Part shown: in pieces, positions 51,625-61,502 of the stretch | How positions within the stretch are numbered: position 1 is the stretch's first letter | Layout: each line of letters opens with the position of its first letter | Assembly (NCBI RefSeq): GCF_001661965.1 | Contig: NZ_LYWZ01000022.1 | Location: forward strand, 496,001-560,000 | Length of the DNA stretch: 64,000 nucleotides | Source: Croceicoccus mobilis | Lineage (GTDB): Bacteria > Pseudomonadota > Alphaproteobacteria > Sphingomonadales > Sphingomonadaceae | Direction: 5' to 3' | Position numbers and translations under genes: made by a program | Notes under the pieces: model-generated | What the model was told of the DNA's origin: nothing | Database searches by the model: none | The model's input: the letters and a program-made list of their open reading frames with translations, nothing else

Positions 51625-52122
51625 ATGACCGACACCGAGGATGCGCGCTGGATGCGCGAGGCGCTTGACCTGGCCACCAGCGAAAAGGGCACCGATCCCG
51701 CCAACACGCCGATCGCGGCGCTTGTCGTCCATCAAGGTAGGGTGCTTGCCAAGGGCGTCAACCGCACCGCCGAAGACTGCGACCCCACCGCCCATGCCGA
51801 AATCGTGACCCTGCGCGCTGCCGGGAAAGAGGCTGGCGAGATGCGGTTCGAAGGCGCGACGCTCTATTCCACGCTGCAGCCGTGCGGCATGTGCACTATG
51901 GCCAGCATCTGGGCGGGCGTGTCGCGCATCGTCTATGGCGCGGGCCGGGGCGATGTGCACGAGATGTATTTCGAGGACCGGCACCTCTCGACGCTCGATT
52001 ACATCGCCGATGCCTATAAGGACGATCTCAGCCTTGAAGGCGGGGTGCTGCGCTGCGACTGCGCAAAACTGTATTTCGGACCCGAGGACGACGTGCCCGA
52101 AGAGATGCAGGCGAATGACTGA
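51625..52122 (+). CDS. Cytidine/deoxycytidylate-type nucleoside deaminase
   Basis: A 165-residue zinc deaminase. The zinc and catalytic residues are clear: HAE in PTAHAEIVTL (His57, Glu59) and PCGMC (Cys87, Cys90). The family includes guanine deaminase, TadA and related enzymes; no TadA-specific motif is obvious, and the CxC near the C-terminus (LRCDCAKLYF) is unusual. Substrate undetermined. ATG 51625 gives the full domain. Confidence 0.82.
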   Translation: MTDTEDARWMREALDLATSEKGTDPANTPIAALVVHQGRVLAKGVNRTAEDCDPTAHAEIVTLRAAGKEAGEMRFEGATLYSTLQPCGMCTMASIWAGVSRIVYGAGRGDVHEMYFEDRHLSTLDYIADAYKDDLSLEGGVLRCDCAKLYFGPEDDVPEEMQAND

Positions 52123-52183
52123 ACCGGGATAAACCGCTCCGGCGTGTTCCCTTCCCGTTCCGCCTGCGCTAGCGTCCCGCCCC

Positions 52184-52786
52184 ATGATCGCAAAGCTATC
52201 AGGCAGGCTTGACGAGACCGGCACAGACTGGGCCGTGATCGACGTTCAGGGCGTGGGCTATCTCGTCCATTGTTCGGCGCGCACATTATCGGCGCTGGGC
52301 GAAGTGGGTGAGGCGTGCACCGTCTATACCGACCTGCAGGTTTCCGAAAACGACATGCGCCTGATCGGCTTTGCCAGCGGGGCGGAGCGGGACTGGTTCC
52401 GCCTGCTGAACGCGGTGCAGGGCGTGGGATCGAAAATGGCGCTGGCCGTGCTGTCGGCGCTCTCTACCGAGGAATTGCAGAAAGCCTGCGCGCAGGGCGA
52501 TACCGCCATGGTCGCGCGGGCCAAGGGCGTGGGGCCGAAAGTCGCAGGCCGCATCGTCAACGAGCTTAAGGACAAGGCGGGCGGCCTGCCCACCGCGCCG
52601 GGATCGCCCGGCATAGCGGCTGCGCCTGCCGGCAGTGCCAGCGCCGATGCGGTGTCGGCGCTCGAAAACCTCGGCTTCAAGCCCGCCGTCGCGGCGAAGG
52701 CCGTGGCAGAGGCACAGGGCGAGCTGGGCGAGGACGCAGGCGAAAGCGCGCTAATCCGGCTGGCGTTGAAGAAAGCGTCGGGGTGA
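52184..52786 (+). CDS. ruvA: Holliday junction DNA helicase subunit RuvA
   Basis: Tetrameric protein that binds the four-way junction and loads RuvB. The 200-residue protein has the OB-fold domain ([13 protein letters not shown]), two helix-hairpin-helix motifs ([15 protein letters not shown] and [19 protein letters not shown]) and the flexible-linked domain III that contacts RuvB ([16 protein letters not shown]). Its TGA overlaps the GTG of a small downstream gene. Confidence 0.96.
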   Translation: MIAKLSGRLDETGTDWAVIDVQGVGYLVHCSARTLSALGEVGEACTVYTDLQVSENDMRLIGFASGAERDWFRLLNAVQGVGSKMALAVLSALSTEELQKACAQGDTAMVARAKGVGPKVAGRIVNELKDKAGGLPTAPGSPGIAAAPAGSASADAVSALENLGFKPAVAAKAVAEAQGELGEDAGESALIRLALKKASG

Positions 52787-52962
52787 AACCGCAATTCTCC
52801 TGGCGGCGCAGGCTGGCTGGCGTGGCAATCGCCCTGCTGATGATCGCGATCTTCATCGCGATCGAGGAATGGCAAGCGGCGCAATGCAGGGCGGATGGTG
52901 GACATTGGCAGCGGACCGGCATCGGTCAGGGCTGTCATGGCGATGGAAAGGGGTTTTACTGA
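52783..52962 (+). CDS. Tiny membrane-anchored protein with Cys-x3-GG-x-W motif, inside the ruvA-ruvB operon
   Basis: A 59-codon gene starting at a GTG that overlaps the ruvA stop (GTGA) and ending in a TGATG overlap with the DsrE-like gene. The product is one basic N-terminus, one transmembrane helix ([21 protein letters not shown]) and a short external tail [17 protein letters not shown]. The two cysteines could form a disulfide. The same C-x3-GG-x-W-x(n)-C pattern recurs in the second small gene of this operon. No named family is known to me; the exact overlaps and motif repetition argue that it is real. Confidence 0.65.
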   Translation: MKPQFSWRRRLAGVAIALLMIAIFIAIEEWQAAQCRADGGHWQRTGIGQGCHGDGKGFY

Positions 52963-53519
52963 TGGGACTGGCACGCAAAATCTCGCTTGTCGCCGCAATG
53001 GGTGCAGCCATGCTCACCGCCCCTGCGCCAGCGCAGGATATGCCCGAAACCATGCAGCCCGGCCCCGTCTTCTCTTTCGGCCCGGTGGCCGAAATCGACA
53101 GCGACATGCCGATCCCCGGAGAAACCGAATTTCGCGTCGCTTTCGACCTGTCGAAGGGCGCCGATGCGGGAGAGGTCAATCGCGGGCTCGTCAGTCTGGC
53201 GCGGTTCTTCAACATGCATGCAAAGGCGGGCGTGGCTGAAGAGGACATTCACCTTGCCGTGGTGGTGCATGGGCCTGCAGGCATCGACCTCTTGAACGAG
53301 GCGGCCTATGCGAGGCATCACGAGGGGGCGACCAATCCCAACGCAAAAATCATCGCCGAACTGCTGAAGCATGATGTCCAGATCATCATCTGCGGCCAGA
53401 GCGCGGCAATGATGGGAATCGAGAAGAGCGATCTTCTTCCCGGCGTTAAAATGGCGCTTTCGGCCATGACTGCCCACGCGCTGCTGCAGCAGCAGGGATA
53501 TACGCTGAACCCGTTTTGA
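52962..53519 (+). CDS. Exported DsrE/DsrF-like protein
   Basis: A 185-residue protein with a Sec signal peptide (ISLVAAMGAAMLTAPAPAQD) followed by a DsrE-like domain: FRVAFDLSKGADAGEVNRGLVSLARFFNM, LAVVVHGPAGIDLL, DVQIIICGQSAAMMGI with a Cys at the typical sulfur-carrier position, and a final ALSAMTAHALLQQQGY. DsrE proteins relay sulfur or sense redox state; a periplasmic version of this kind is widespread but of unknown function. It overlaps the flanking small genes by one base on each side. Confidence 0.85.
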   Translation: MGLARKISLVAAMGAAMLTAPAPAQDMPETMQPGPVFSFGPVAEIDSDMPIPGETEFRVAFDLSKGADAGEVNRGLVSLARFFNMHAKAGVAEEDIHLAVVVHGPAGIDLLNEAAYARHHEGATNPNAKIIAELLKHDVQIIICGQSAAMMGIEKSDLLPGVKMALSAMTAHALLQQQGYTLNPF

Positions 53520-53662
53520 TGAAGCGCGCCGCCATCCTTGCCGCAGTCGCCGGTGCCTGTGCCGTGCTCGCATGGCGCGCCATGGCCTGGCTGGCGGTCG
53601 ATGATTGCCTCGATGCGGGTGGCGCTTGGGATTACAATAGAGATATTTGCCGGACGCAATGA
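53519..53662 (+). CDS. Second tiny membrane-anchored Cys-motif protein in the ruvA-ruvB operon
   Basis: A 47-residue protein: hydrophobic helix ([16 protein letters not shown]...) then the tail [17 protein letters not shown]. The C-x3-GG-x-W-x(5-6)-C pattern matches the tail of the small protein two genes upstream. The ATG overlaps the DsrE-like stop (TGATG) and the stop overlaps the ruvB ATG (ATGA), so its translation is coupled to ruvB. Too short for usual gene calling, yet the coupling and motif support it. Confidence 0.65.
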   Translation: MKRAAILAAVAGACAVLAWRAMAWLAVDDCLDAGGAWDYNRDICRTQ

Positions 53663-54711
53663 CCGAAGAAACCCCGATCCATTCGCCCGAGCGTCAGCCC
53701 GAGGACCCGGATGCCGCCCTGCGCCCCAAAACGCTGGTCGAATTCGTCGGGCAGGAAGCGGCACGCCAGAACCTGCGCGTATTCGTCGAGGCGGCGAAGT
53801 CGCGCGGCGAGGCAATGGACCACGTGCTGTTCTTCGGCCCTCCCGGACTTGGCAAGACGACATTGGCACAGATCGTCGCGCGCGAACTGGGCGTGGGGTT
53901 CCGCGCGACCAGCGGGCCGGTGATCGCCAAATCGGGCGATCTCGCCGCGCTGCTCACCAATCTGGAAGAGGGCGACGTCCTCTTTATCGACGAGATCCAT
54001 CGCCTCAATCCCGTGGTCGAGGAAGTGCTCTATCCCGCGATGGAGGATCGGGCGCTCGACCTCATCATCGGCGAAGGCCCGTCGGCGCGCAGCGTGCGGA
54101 TCGATCTGCCGCCCTTTACGCTGGTCGGCGCGACGACGCGGCAGGGGCTGCTGACCACGCCCTTGCGCGACCGTTTCGGCATTCCTGTCCGCCTCAACTT
54201 CTACACGGTAGAGGAGCTGGAGAAAGTCGTCAGCCGCGGCGCACGCCTGCTCGACATCGGGATCGATGCTGGCGGGGCGACCGAAATCGCCCGCCGCTCG
54301 CGCGGCACGCCGCGCGTTTCGGGCCGCCTGCTACGCCGCGTGCGCGACTTCGCCAATGTCGCAAAGGCCAGCACGATCACGGCGAAGATCGCCGATGATG
54401 CCCTTACCCGGCTGGAGGTCGATTCCCTCGGCCTCGACGCGCAGGATAGGCGTTACCTCCACATGATCGCCGATATCTACAAGGGCGGCCCCGTTGGCGT
54501 CGAAACGCTGGCCGCCGGGCTTTCCGAACCGCGCGACACGATCGAGGAGGTGATCGAACCCTATCTGATCCAGCTCGGCCTGATCGCCCGCACCGCGCGC
54601 GGGCGCTGCCTCAACGACAGGGGGTGGCAGCATCTCGGGCTCACCCCGCCATCGGGCGCGATGCCGCAGGGCGGTTTATTCGACAACGGTAGCGGAACGA
54701 CGGGCGGCTGA
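53659..54711 (+). CDS. ruvB: Holliday junction branch migration ATPase RuvB
   Basis: Hexameric AAA+ motor that drives branch migration with RuvA. The 350-residue protein has Walker [17 protein letters not shown], Walker [13 protein letters not shown], sensor 1 [18 protein letters not shown], and the C-terminal winged helix ([20 protein letters not shown]). ATG 53659 overlaps the stop of the small upstream gene. The last 36 bases overlap the convergent acyltransferase gene. Confidence 0.96.
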   Translation: MTEETPIHSPERQPEDPDAALRPKTLVEFVGQEAARQNLRVFVEAAKSRGEAMDHVLFFGPPGLGKTTLAQIVARELGVGFRATSGPVIAKSGDLAALLTNLEEGDVLFIDEIHRLNPVVEEVLYPAMEDRALDLIIGEGPSARSVRIDLPPFTLVGATTRQGLLTTPLRDRFGIPVRLNFYTVEELEKVVSRGARLLDIGIDAGGATEIARRSRGTPRVSGRLLRRVRDFANVAKASTITAKIADDALTRLEVDSLGLDAQDRRYLHMIADIYKGGPVGVETLAAGLSEPRDTIEEVIEPYLIQLGLIARTARGRCLNDRGWQHLGLTPPSGAMPQGGLFDNGSGTTGG

Positions 54712-55743
54712 GCTGGGCGATGGCCTGGGATGCAGCCAGCGGCGCATCGGCATCTCGAACCAGTAAAAGCTCATGGCCGATATTGTGATGGCAAGGACGA
54801 GCGTCACGACCAGCCAGTTCACCGGACCGCCGATCGCAATGACGCGCGCGTCGAATTCAAAGAGCAGGTTCACGATGATCGGGTGAATCAGATAGAGCGA
54901 GAAGCTGATGTCCCCCAGCCATTTGACCGGCTGCCACGCCAGAAACCGGCTCGCCGGACCACCATCGTCGGTGGCAAGGCAATAGATAAGCAGCGGATAG
55001 ACCGGCAGCATGTACCACGCCTCTGTCCGGGTGAGCATCGGCACGGCGTAGATCGCGATCAAAATGACGACGGCCAATAGGCTGGTAAACCCCGAGCGCA
55101 CGAGATTGCCTTTGGCCACGGCGAAGCGGAACGCCACCCAGCCTCCGCCAAAGCCGATCAGCGCGCGCGCGAACGCGATCCATGCCCCGGTCGGCGATGG
55201 CGATTCGTATAATGAAACAGCGAGCGCGGCCGCCAGCGGCAGGACAATCGCCATGGCCAGCCTGCGCGGAAGGCGCTGGCCGAAATAGACCAGCAGCGGG
55301 AACAGCGTGAAATAGACCCACCATTCGACCGAGATCGACCATGACACGAAGTTCCACGGCTGCTCGCCCCCGATGACGGGTATGGTGGAGGTGAGGAAGA
55401 TTTCATCCAGAGCATGGCCGGGCGCGATCCGGTCTGGAAGCGGATCGCCGTTCATGCGCGCGACGATTATCGCGGCAATGGTAATCAAGAGCGCGGTGGC
55501 TATGTGCAGCGGGTATATCCGGGCAAATCGCGCCTGCGCAAAGGAAAGCCAGTTCAGCGGGCGACCGATATAGACATAGGCCATGACGAAGCCCGAGAGC
55601 ACGAAGAAGATATCGACCATCGGCTGGCCCGGCAGGCTCCAGCTTGCACCGGCCTCGTCCGCGGCATGCTTTATCACGACCCCCAGGGCCGCAACTCCGC
55701 GCAGACCCGTCAGCTGACGGATGTTCCTTCCTCGTTCAACCAA
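54676..55743 (-). CDS. Membrane acyltransferase, OafA/NolL family 3
   Basis: A 355-residue integral-membrane O-acyltransferase with about ten transmembrane helices. It begins [21 protein letters not shown], where the R-G-x-A-A/I-x-V-x-x-x-H pattern gives the catalytic His, and has [16 protein letters not shown] and [11 protein letters not shown], all classic for acyltransferase 3. It probably acetylates a surface polysaccharide or glycolipid. The start is probably TTG 55743 behind GCAGGA. It is a single gene, and the 288 bases between it and the next gene show no other coding feature. Confidence 0.85.
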   Translation of the reverse strand: MVERGRNIRQLTGLRGVAALGVVIKHAADEAGASWSLPGQPMVDIFFVLSGFVMAYVYIGRPLNWLSFAQARFARIYPLHIATALLITIAAIIVARMNGDPLPDRIAPGHALDEIFLTSTIPVIGGEQPWNFVSWSISVEWWVYFTLFPLLVYFGQRLPRRLAMAIVLPLAAALAVSLYESPSPTGAWIAFARALIGFGGGWVAFRFAVAKGNLVRSGFTSLLAVVILIAIYAVPMLTRTEAWYMLPVYPLLIYCLATDDGGPASRFLAWQPVKWLGDISFSLYLIHPIIVNLLFEFDARVIAIGGPVNWLVVTLVLAITISAMSFYWFEMPMRRWLHPRPSPSSAARRSATVVE

Positions 55744-56031
55744 ACCGCCATTCCTGCGCCAGCGTAAGTCTTGGGGGAAACCATGGCGGGCACAGTTATA
55801 GGGCGCAGATGCGCGATATTCCGACGACTATTGCGGGTTCTAGCCCCATTGCGCAGTTTTTCGCGCGGCTTGACGCCTTGTCGGCTCGGCTCGTCGGGCC
55901 TTGGCTTAGGATACGGGGCAGCCATTTCATGGCGTTGGTCGAAAAAACCGCGCAATCGCGCCGATCGTGCCTATATGTGGTTCCCCTAAAGAGGCCCGAA
56001 AACGGGTCCGAACCGTGAGAGGAGAACGAAG

Positions 56032-56331
56032 ATGCGAAAGATCGCATTGGCCGTCGCCATGTGCGGCGGGCTTTTGGCGTCCCCGGCGCTGGCCAACCCC
56101 GATACGCAGGAAATTACCGTTTCGGTCGGTGACCGCAGCGGCAATGTGCAGCAGCGCGTGGCGCTGGTGAGCGAGATCCGCGATGCCGCGCGCGAAGTGT
56201 GCACCGTGGGCCGCGTCAACAAGGGGCCGATGAACGACCGCCAGAAATCTTGCTTCCGCCGCGCCATGATCGATGCGCGCGCGCAGCTGGCCGATATGGA
56301 GCGCGACCGCGCCATGCGCTCGGGCGGCTGA
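56032..56331 (+). CDS. UrcA family protein, copy 1
   Basis: A 99-residue secreted protein of the UrcA family, typical of sphingomonads and relatives and of unknown function. It has a Sec signal (MRKIALAVAMCGGLLASPALA), then a short domain with VCTVGRV and QKSCFRRAMIDARAQL; the two cysteines are conserved in the family and probably form a disulfide. GAGAGGAG-type ribosome site precedes the ATG. A terminator follows, so it is transcribed alone. Confidence 0.85.
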   Translation: MRKIALAVAMCGGLLASPALANPDTQEITVSVGDRSGNVQQRVALVSEIRDAAREVCTVGRVNKGPMNDRQKSCFRRAMIDARAQLADMERDRAMRSGG

Positions 56332-56357
56332 ACCCATATTGTATCACTGACGAAAAC

Positions 56358-56390
56358 GGGCGGTCCCCATGCATGGGGCCGCCCTTTTTC
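56358..56390 (+). terminator. Rho-independent terminator after UrcA copy 1
   Basis: GGGCGGTCCCCATG pairs with CATGGGGCCGCCC, followed by a run of five T. Confidence 0.85.
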
Positions 56391-56569
56391 ATGGGCGACG
56401 CGTTAACCCGTCTTATGTTCGCCGATGCTGGTCGACGCCTTGTCGCCCGGATTCGCCGCCTGCCGATGCAGGGCGGTATCTGGTCGAACCCCAGCCGCCT
56501 GCCCACCCGATGCAGCATAAAATGGCCTTCGCGGCGCAATCCCGCCCGCCCGATACGAAGGACAGAACG

Positions 56570-56872
56570 ATGCGCAACATCGCACTCATATCCGCGGCGC
56601 TTGCCGCAACCCTTTCCCTCCCCGCGCAGGCAAACGAGGTCACGCGTCACCGCTCGGTAAAGGCCACCGCCGCAGATTTCGCCACGCCCGAGGGGCTTGC
56701 CCGATTGGAGCGGCGGTTACGAAGCGCGGCTCGGGTTGTCTGCCGCGATCATCACCCCCGCTCGCACCCACCGACCGATGCGGAACAACGCTGCTATCGC
56801 CGCGCCATGCTGAATGCGCGCGCCCGCATGGCCGAGCTGCGTGAGGAATATGGCACCCGCAAGGGCGGCTGA
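56570..56872 (+). CDS. UrcA family protein, copy 2
   Basis: A 100-residue protein with the same plan as the preceding UrcA gene: signal peptide (IALISAALAATLSLPAQA), a charged middle, and the Cys pair in VVCRDHH and QRCYRRAMLNARARM. The ends of both proteins align well (RRAM-x-NARA/DARA), so they probably arose by tandem duplication and have diverged. ATG 56570 follows AAGGA. The 180 bases between the first terminator and this gene hold no other feature. Confidence 0.82.
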   Translation: MRNIALISAALAATLSLPAQANEVTRHRSVKATAADFATPEGLARLERRLRSAARVVCRDHHPRSHPPTDAEQRCYRRAMLNARARMAELREEYGTRKGG

Positions 56873-56895
56873 TCGAATGGAACGGCTGAAACAGA

Positions 56896-56934
56896 AAGGG
56901 CGGCCCTTTGCCGGGGCCGCCCTCTCCTTTTCGT
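56896..56934. terminator. Terminator between UrcA copy 2 and acnA
   Basis: GGGCGGCCC and GGGCCGCCC form a strong GC stem followed by CTCTCCTTTTC on the plus strand and AAAG on the other side; it probably serves both convergent genes. Confidence 0.75.
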
Positions 56935-56951
56935 GTTGGTAAAGCGCGCGC

Positions 56952-59633
56952 TTATTCAGCGGCGAGCTTACGCAGAACGTACTGCAGGATGCCGCCGTTC
57001 TTATAGTATTCCATCTCGTTCGCGGTATCGATGCGGCACAGCACATCGAAGCTGAACGAGGTGCCGTCGGCGCGGGTCACCTTGACGGTGATGTCCTGGC
57101 TCGGCTTCAGATTGTCGAGACCCTCGATGGTGAAGCTGTCGTCGGCCTTGAGGCCCAGCGTCTCGCGGGTATCGCCTTCCTTGAACTGCAGCGGCAGCAC
57201 GCCCATGCCGACGAGGTTCGAGCGGTGGATACGCTCGAAGCTTTCGACGAGGACTGCGCGAACGCCCAGCAGGATGGTGCCCTTCGCCGCCCAGTCGCGC
57301 GAGGAGCCGGTGCCGTATTCCTTGCCGCCGATGACGACGAGCGGGGTACCGTCCGCCTTGTGCTTCATGGCAGCGTCGTAGATCGCCATCTGCTCGCCGT
57401 TATAGGTGGTGTAGCCACCCTCGACGCCCGGAACCATTTCGTTGCGGATGCGGATGTTGGCGAATGTGCCGCGCATCATGACTTCATGGTTGCCGCGGCG
57501 CGAACCGTAGCTGTTGAAGTCGGCCTTCGCGACCTGGTGCTCGGTCAGGTAGCGGCCCGCGGGGCTGTCTTCCTTGATCGAACCGGCGGGCGAGATGTGG
57601 TCGGTGGTGACCGAATCGCCCAGGATCGCCAGCGGCTTGGCATCCATGATGTCGTTCACCGGCGCGGGCGTCATGCCCATGCCTTCGAAGTACGGCGGGT
57701 TGGCGACATAGGTCGAACCGGCGCGCCACTGATAGGTGTCCGAACCCTCGACATTGATCGCCTGCCAGTGCTCGTCGCCCTTGTAGACGTCGGCATAACG
57801 GGCCTGGAACATGTCGCGGCTGATGGCGCCGGCCATGACTTCGGCGACTTCGGCGTTGGTCGGCCAGATGTCCTTCAGATAGACTTCCGAGCCGTCCGAA
57901 CCGGTGCCGATCGGGGTTTCGGTGATGTCCTGCGTCACGGTGCCCTTCAGCGCATAGGCGACGACGAGCGGCGGCGATGCGAGGAAGTTGGCGCGAACGT
58001 CGGGCGAGACGCGGCCTTCGAAGTTGCGGTTGCCCGAAAGGACCGAGGCGGCGACGATGTCATTGCCGTTGATCGCCTTCGAGATCGGCTCTGCGAGCGG
58101 ACCCGAGTTGCCGATGCAGGTGGTGCAGCCATAGCCGACAAGGTCGAAGCCGATCGCGTCGAGGTGGTCCTGAAGCCCTGCCTTCACGAGATAGTCGGTC
58201 ACGACCTGCGAACCGGGAGCGAGCGAGGTCTTCACCCAAGGCTTGGGGGTCAGGCCCTTTTCATGCGCCTTTTTGGCGACGAGACCGGCAGCCACCAGAA
58301 CCGAAGGGTTCGAGGTGTTGGTGCAGCTGGTGATGGCGGCGATCACGACGTCGCCGTCGCCGATGTCATGGCCTTCGCTGTCGACCGGAACGCGCTTGGC
58401 CGAAGCCTTTTTGTACAGCTTTTCGAGGTCGGTGTTGAACAGCTCGTCGACCTTGTCGAGGGCGACCTTGTCCTGCGGGCGCTTCGGACCTGCGAGCGAG
58501 GGGACGACGCTGCCCATGTCGAGTTCGAGCGTGTCGGTGAAGATCGGCTCGGGATTCGAGGGCGAGAACCAGAGGCCCTGTTCCTTGGCATAGGCTTCGA
58601 CGAGCGCGATCGCGTCTTCGTCACGGCCGGTAAGGCGCATGTAGTCGAGCGTCTTTTCATCGATGCCGAAGAAGCCGCAAGTCGCGCCATATTCGGGCGC
58701 CATGTTGGCGATGGTAGCACGGTCGGCAAGGCTCAGCTTCGCGGTGCCTTCGCCGTAGAATTCGACGAAGCGGCCCACGACGCCCTTTTCACGCAGCATC
58801 TGCACGCAGGTGAGGACGAGGTCGGTCGCGGTGATGCCCTCGGCCATTTCGCCGGTCAGCTTGAAGCCGACGACTTCGGGGATGAGCATCGAAACCGGCT
58901 GGCCCAGCATCGCGGCCTCGGCCTCGATACCGCCAACGCCCCAGCCCAGAACGCCAAGGCCGTTGATCATGGTGGTGTGCGAATCGGTGCCGACGCAGGT
59001 GTCGGGATAGGCGATGTCAGCGCCCGACGGGTCCTTCGAGGTCCACACGCCCTTGCCGATGTGCTCCAGGTTCACCTGGTGGCAGATGCCGGTGCCCGGG
59101 GGGACAGCGTAGAAATTGTCGAGGCTCTTCGCGCCCCACTTGAGGAAGTCATAGCGCTCGGCGTTGCGCTGATATTCCAGCTCGACGTTCTTCTCGAATG
59201 CCTTGGGGTGGCCGAATTCGTCGACCATGACCGAGTGGTCGATGACGAGGTTCACGGGAACCTGCGGGTTGATCTTCTGCGTGTCGCCGCCCAGCGCCGA
59301 GATCGCATCGCGCATCGCGGCAAGGTCGACGACGCAGGGAACGCCGGTGAAATCCTGCAGCAGCACGCGCGCGGGGCGATACTGGATTTCGGGGTGCGGG
59401 GCCTTGGGGTTCTTCTGCCAGTCGACGATCGCCTTGGCATCGTCCTTCGACACGGTGAAACCCTCGTCCTCGAAACGGAGCATGTTCTCAAGCAGGACCT
59501 TGAGCGAGAAGGGGAGTTTGGAAACATCGCCCAGCGTTTCCGCGGCCTTGGCCAGCGAGTAATATGCGTATTCCTTACCGCCGACGGTCATCGTCGAGCG
59601 GGTGCCGAGCGTATCGTTGCCAACTGCTGTCAT
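56952..59633 (-). CDS. acnA: Aconitate hydratase A
   Basis: Interconverts citrate and isocitrate in the TCA cycle. The 893-residue protein has the AcnA/IRP1 layout: [15 protein letters not shown] at the N-terminus, [24 protein letters not shown], the [4Fe-4S] cysteines in [13 protein letters not shown] and [11 protein letters not shown], and the swivelling C-terminal domain with [20 protein letters not shown] and [10 protein letters not shown]. It is a single-gene unit. A 1418-codon frame runs antisense through it and is not a gene. Confidence 0.97.
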   Translation of the reverse strand: MTAVGNDTLGTRSTMTVGGKEYAYYSLAKAAETLGDVSKLPFSLKVLLENMLRFEDEGFTVSKDDAKAIVDWQKNPKAPHPEIQYRPARVLLQDFTGVPCVVDLAAMRDAISALGGDTQKINPQVPVNLVIDHSVMVDEFGHPKAFEKNVELEYQRNAERYDFLKWGAKSLDNFYAVPPGTGICHQVNLEHIGKGVWTSKDPSGADIAYPDTCVGTDSHTTMINGLGVLGWGVGGIEAEAAMLGQPVSMLIPEVVGFKLTGEMAEGITATDLVLTCVQMLREKGVVGRFVEFYGEGTAKLSLADRATIANMAPEYGATCGFFGIDEKTLDYMRLTGRDEDAIALVEAYAKEQGLWFSPSNPEPIFTDTLELDMGSVVPSLAGPKRPQDKVALDKVDELFNTDLEKLYKKASAKRVPVDSEGHDIGDGDVVIAAITSCTNTSNPSVLVAAGLVAKKAHEKGLTPKPWVKTSLAPGSQVVTDYLVKAGLQDHLDAIGFDLVGYGCTTCIGNSGPLAEPISKAINGNDIVAASVLSGNRNFEGRVSPDVRANFLASPPLVVAYALKGTVTQDITETPIGTGSDGSEVYLKDIWPTNAEVAEVMAGAISRDMFQARYADVYKGDEHWQAINVEGSDTYQWRAGSTYVANPPYFEGMGMTPAPVNDIMDAKPLAILGDSVTTDHISPAGSIKEDSPAGRYLTEHQVAKADFNSYGSRRGNHEVMMRGTFANIRIRNEMVPGVEGGYTTYNGEQMAIYDAAMKHKADGTPLVVIGGKEYGTGSSRDWAAKGTILLGVRAVLVESFERIHRSNLVGMGVLPLQFKEGDTRETLGLKADDSFTIEGLDNLKPSQDITVKVTRADGTSFSFDVLCRIDTANEMEYYKNGGILQYVLRKLAAE

Positions 59634-59868
59634 GCGAGCTTTTCCCTTTTTGATCTGTCGCGCGCCGTCACTGGCCAGGCTGGCAGGACTCGCGCGGGGT
59701 GTTGCGGGTGCACAATATGTTTGCGCGCGCGATGGGCCGAAACGGCGTTTTCGTCAAGGCGAACATGGCTCAGACAAAAGGACTATATCGCGCCCATGCC
59801 CGCCGAAATGCGCGGATTCAGCCGCCAGAAAGCCAAGTACGGGGATAATCGCTTCCCACCGCTCGTCT

Positions 59869-59894
59869 GGAACCGTGCAATGGCGCATGTCGTT
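59869..59894 (+). promoter_or_regulatory. Consensus EcfG promoter before an L,D-transpeptidase gene
   Basis: GGAAC at 59869-59873, a 17-base spacer, CGTT at 59891-59894; the gene starts 75 bases downstream. It places cell-wall crosslinking under general stress control (inference). Confidence 0.65.
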
Positions 59895-59969
59895 CCCATG
59901 GGGAGAGGCTGGACGCGCATATATGCGACAGGCGCGCAGCCACCGGGGCTTGATAGGGAAAGTAGTCAG

Positions 59970-61481
59970 ATGTCCGCCACCACGAAATTCGCTGGTCTCA
60001 ATCGTTTGCTGGGCGGCGCAGGGTTGTTTGCCTTGTGCGCCGGCGCGATGTCGCCTGGGGCCATGGCGCAGCAGGCGCCGAATGCGCGTCCCGGCACCGT
60101 GATGGTTCGCGAATTGCCGGTGAGCCAGCCGGCGAAGCAGGACCCGGCATCGACTGTCACCACCGATCCGGCAGCTGTCGGCGGACAGCCTGTATCGCCC
60201 GCCCCCACCGGACAGGCAGCTCCCAACGGACAGGCGGCAATGGAATCGAGCCCGGTCGTGCAGGAATTGCCGACCGATTATTTCCAGGCCGCCCCCACGT
60301 GGCAGGTCGCGCAGGCAGAGCAGCTTCTCGCCTATATCAAGAATATCGGGAACGAGGGGCTGTTCGCCGCCGACTACAAGCCCGAGGAATTGCAGGCCGC
60401 GCTTGCCTCGGGCGATCCGGCGAAGCTGAACGAAACCGCGACCCGGCTGTTCACATGGTTGGCCGAAGACCTGCGCGATGGCCGCACCGAGATGGATTCG
60501 CGCCGCCAATGGTTCGTGGAGGACCCGGACTGGAAGCTGACCCCGATCAAACCTCTCCTCGAAAAGGCGCTGGCAGGGCGCGCGGGCGCGAACAGCAGTG
60601 GCGGGATCGTCGCGGCGCTCGATTCGCTCAATCCCGTGCACCCTGACTACGCGGTGCTGAAGCAGATGCTGATGGAAACGAGCGAGGGCGACGCCGATGC
60701 CCGCGCCAAGATCCGCGCCAACATGGACCGCTGGCGCTGGCTGGGCCGCAATCTGGGCAGGAACTATCTTCTCACCAATGTGCCCGAATATCAGCTGCGG
60801 CTGGTGGTCAATAACAAGGTCCACACCTCCTTCCGCACCATCGTCGGCAAGCCGGGGCGCACCGCGACCCCGCAGCTGGCAGAGACGGTGGAGGGCGTGA
60901 TCTTCAACCCGACATGGACGGTGCCGCAGTCGATCGTCGTGGGCGAAGGGCTGGGCGCAAGAGTGCTGGGCAATCCCGGCTGGGCGCGCAACAATGGGTA
61001 CAAGGGCTACAAGAACGATGCGGGCATGACGATCGTCGTGCAGCAGCCGGGGCCGGGCAATTCGCTGGGCCTGATGAAGCTCGACATGCCCAATCCGCAT
61101 GCGATCTTCCTGCATGACACCCCGGCAAAGGCGTTGTTCAATTCCGACCAGCGCGCCCGCAGCCACGGCTGTGTGCGCACCGAAGACGCGATGAAGCTGG
61201 CCATGATCCTTGCCAAGGGTCTGGGCGGATTGTCGAGCGAGGAAGCGGTCGAGATCGCCAATTCGCGCAAATACACGCGGGTCCCGCTGGAAAAGGAGCT
61301 GCCCGTCTACATCACCTATTTCACCATGGCGCGTGACATTGATGGCGAGATGCGGAGTTTCGACGACATCTATGGCCGTGACGAGCCGGTGCTGGCGAGC
61401 TTTGCCGCGCCGCGTCAGTTGAAGCACGGCCAGCACAAGACCAGCGAGGAAGTCGTCGCGATCGAGAATCCGGGGCTGTAA
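59970..61481 (+). CDS. L,D-transpeptidase (YcbB/LdtD type)
   Basis: Periplasmic enzyme that makes 3-3 crosslinks in peptidoglycan or attaches proteins to it. From ATG 59970 it has 503 residues: signal peptide (about 1-34, ending GAMAQQ), a Pro/Ala-rich linker to about 95, a helical scaffold domain at 100-270, and the YkuD catalytic domain with FNPTWTVPQSI, HAIFLHDTP and SHGCVRTEDA, giving His399 and nucleophile Cys401. The frame is open far upstream only as antisense of acnA. An EcfG-type promoter lies just before it. Confidence 0.88.
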   Translation: MSATTKFAGLNRLLGGAGLFALCAGAMSPGAMAQQAPNARPGTVMVRELPVSQPAKQDPASTVTTDPAAVGGQPVSPAPTGQAAPNGQAAMESSPVVQELPTDYFQAAPTWQVAQAEQLLAYIKNIGNEGLFAADYKPEELQAALASGDPAKLNETATRLFTWLAEDLRDGRTEMDSRRQWFVEDPDWKLTPIKPLLEKALAGRAGANSSGGIVAALDSLNPVHPDYAVLKQMLMETSEGDADARAKIRANMDRWRWLGRNLGRNYLLTNVPEYQLRLVVNNKVHTSFRTIVGKPGRTATPQLAETVEGVIFNPTWTVPQSIVVGEGLGARVLGNPGWARNNGYKGYKNDAGMTIVVQQPGPGNSLGLMKLDMPNPHAIFLHDTPAKALFNSDQRARSHGCVRTEDAMKLAMILAKGLGGLSSEEAVEIANSRKYTRVPLEKELPVYITYFTMARDIDGEMRSFDDIYGRDEPVLASFAAPRQLKHGQHKTSEEVVAIENPGL

Positions 61482-61502
61482 GCGCCCCGGCCCTTTCCGG
61501 CG

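Noticed and set aside
57225..61481. A 1418-codon open frame on the plus strand
   Set aside because: Its first 915 codons run antisense to acnA, whose motifs are unmistakable; only the last 503 codons are a real gene (the L,D-transpeptidase). Long antisense frames are normal in high-GC DNA.
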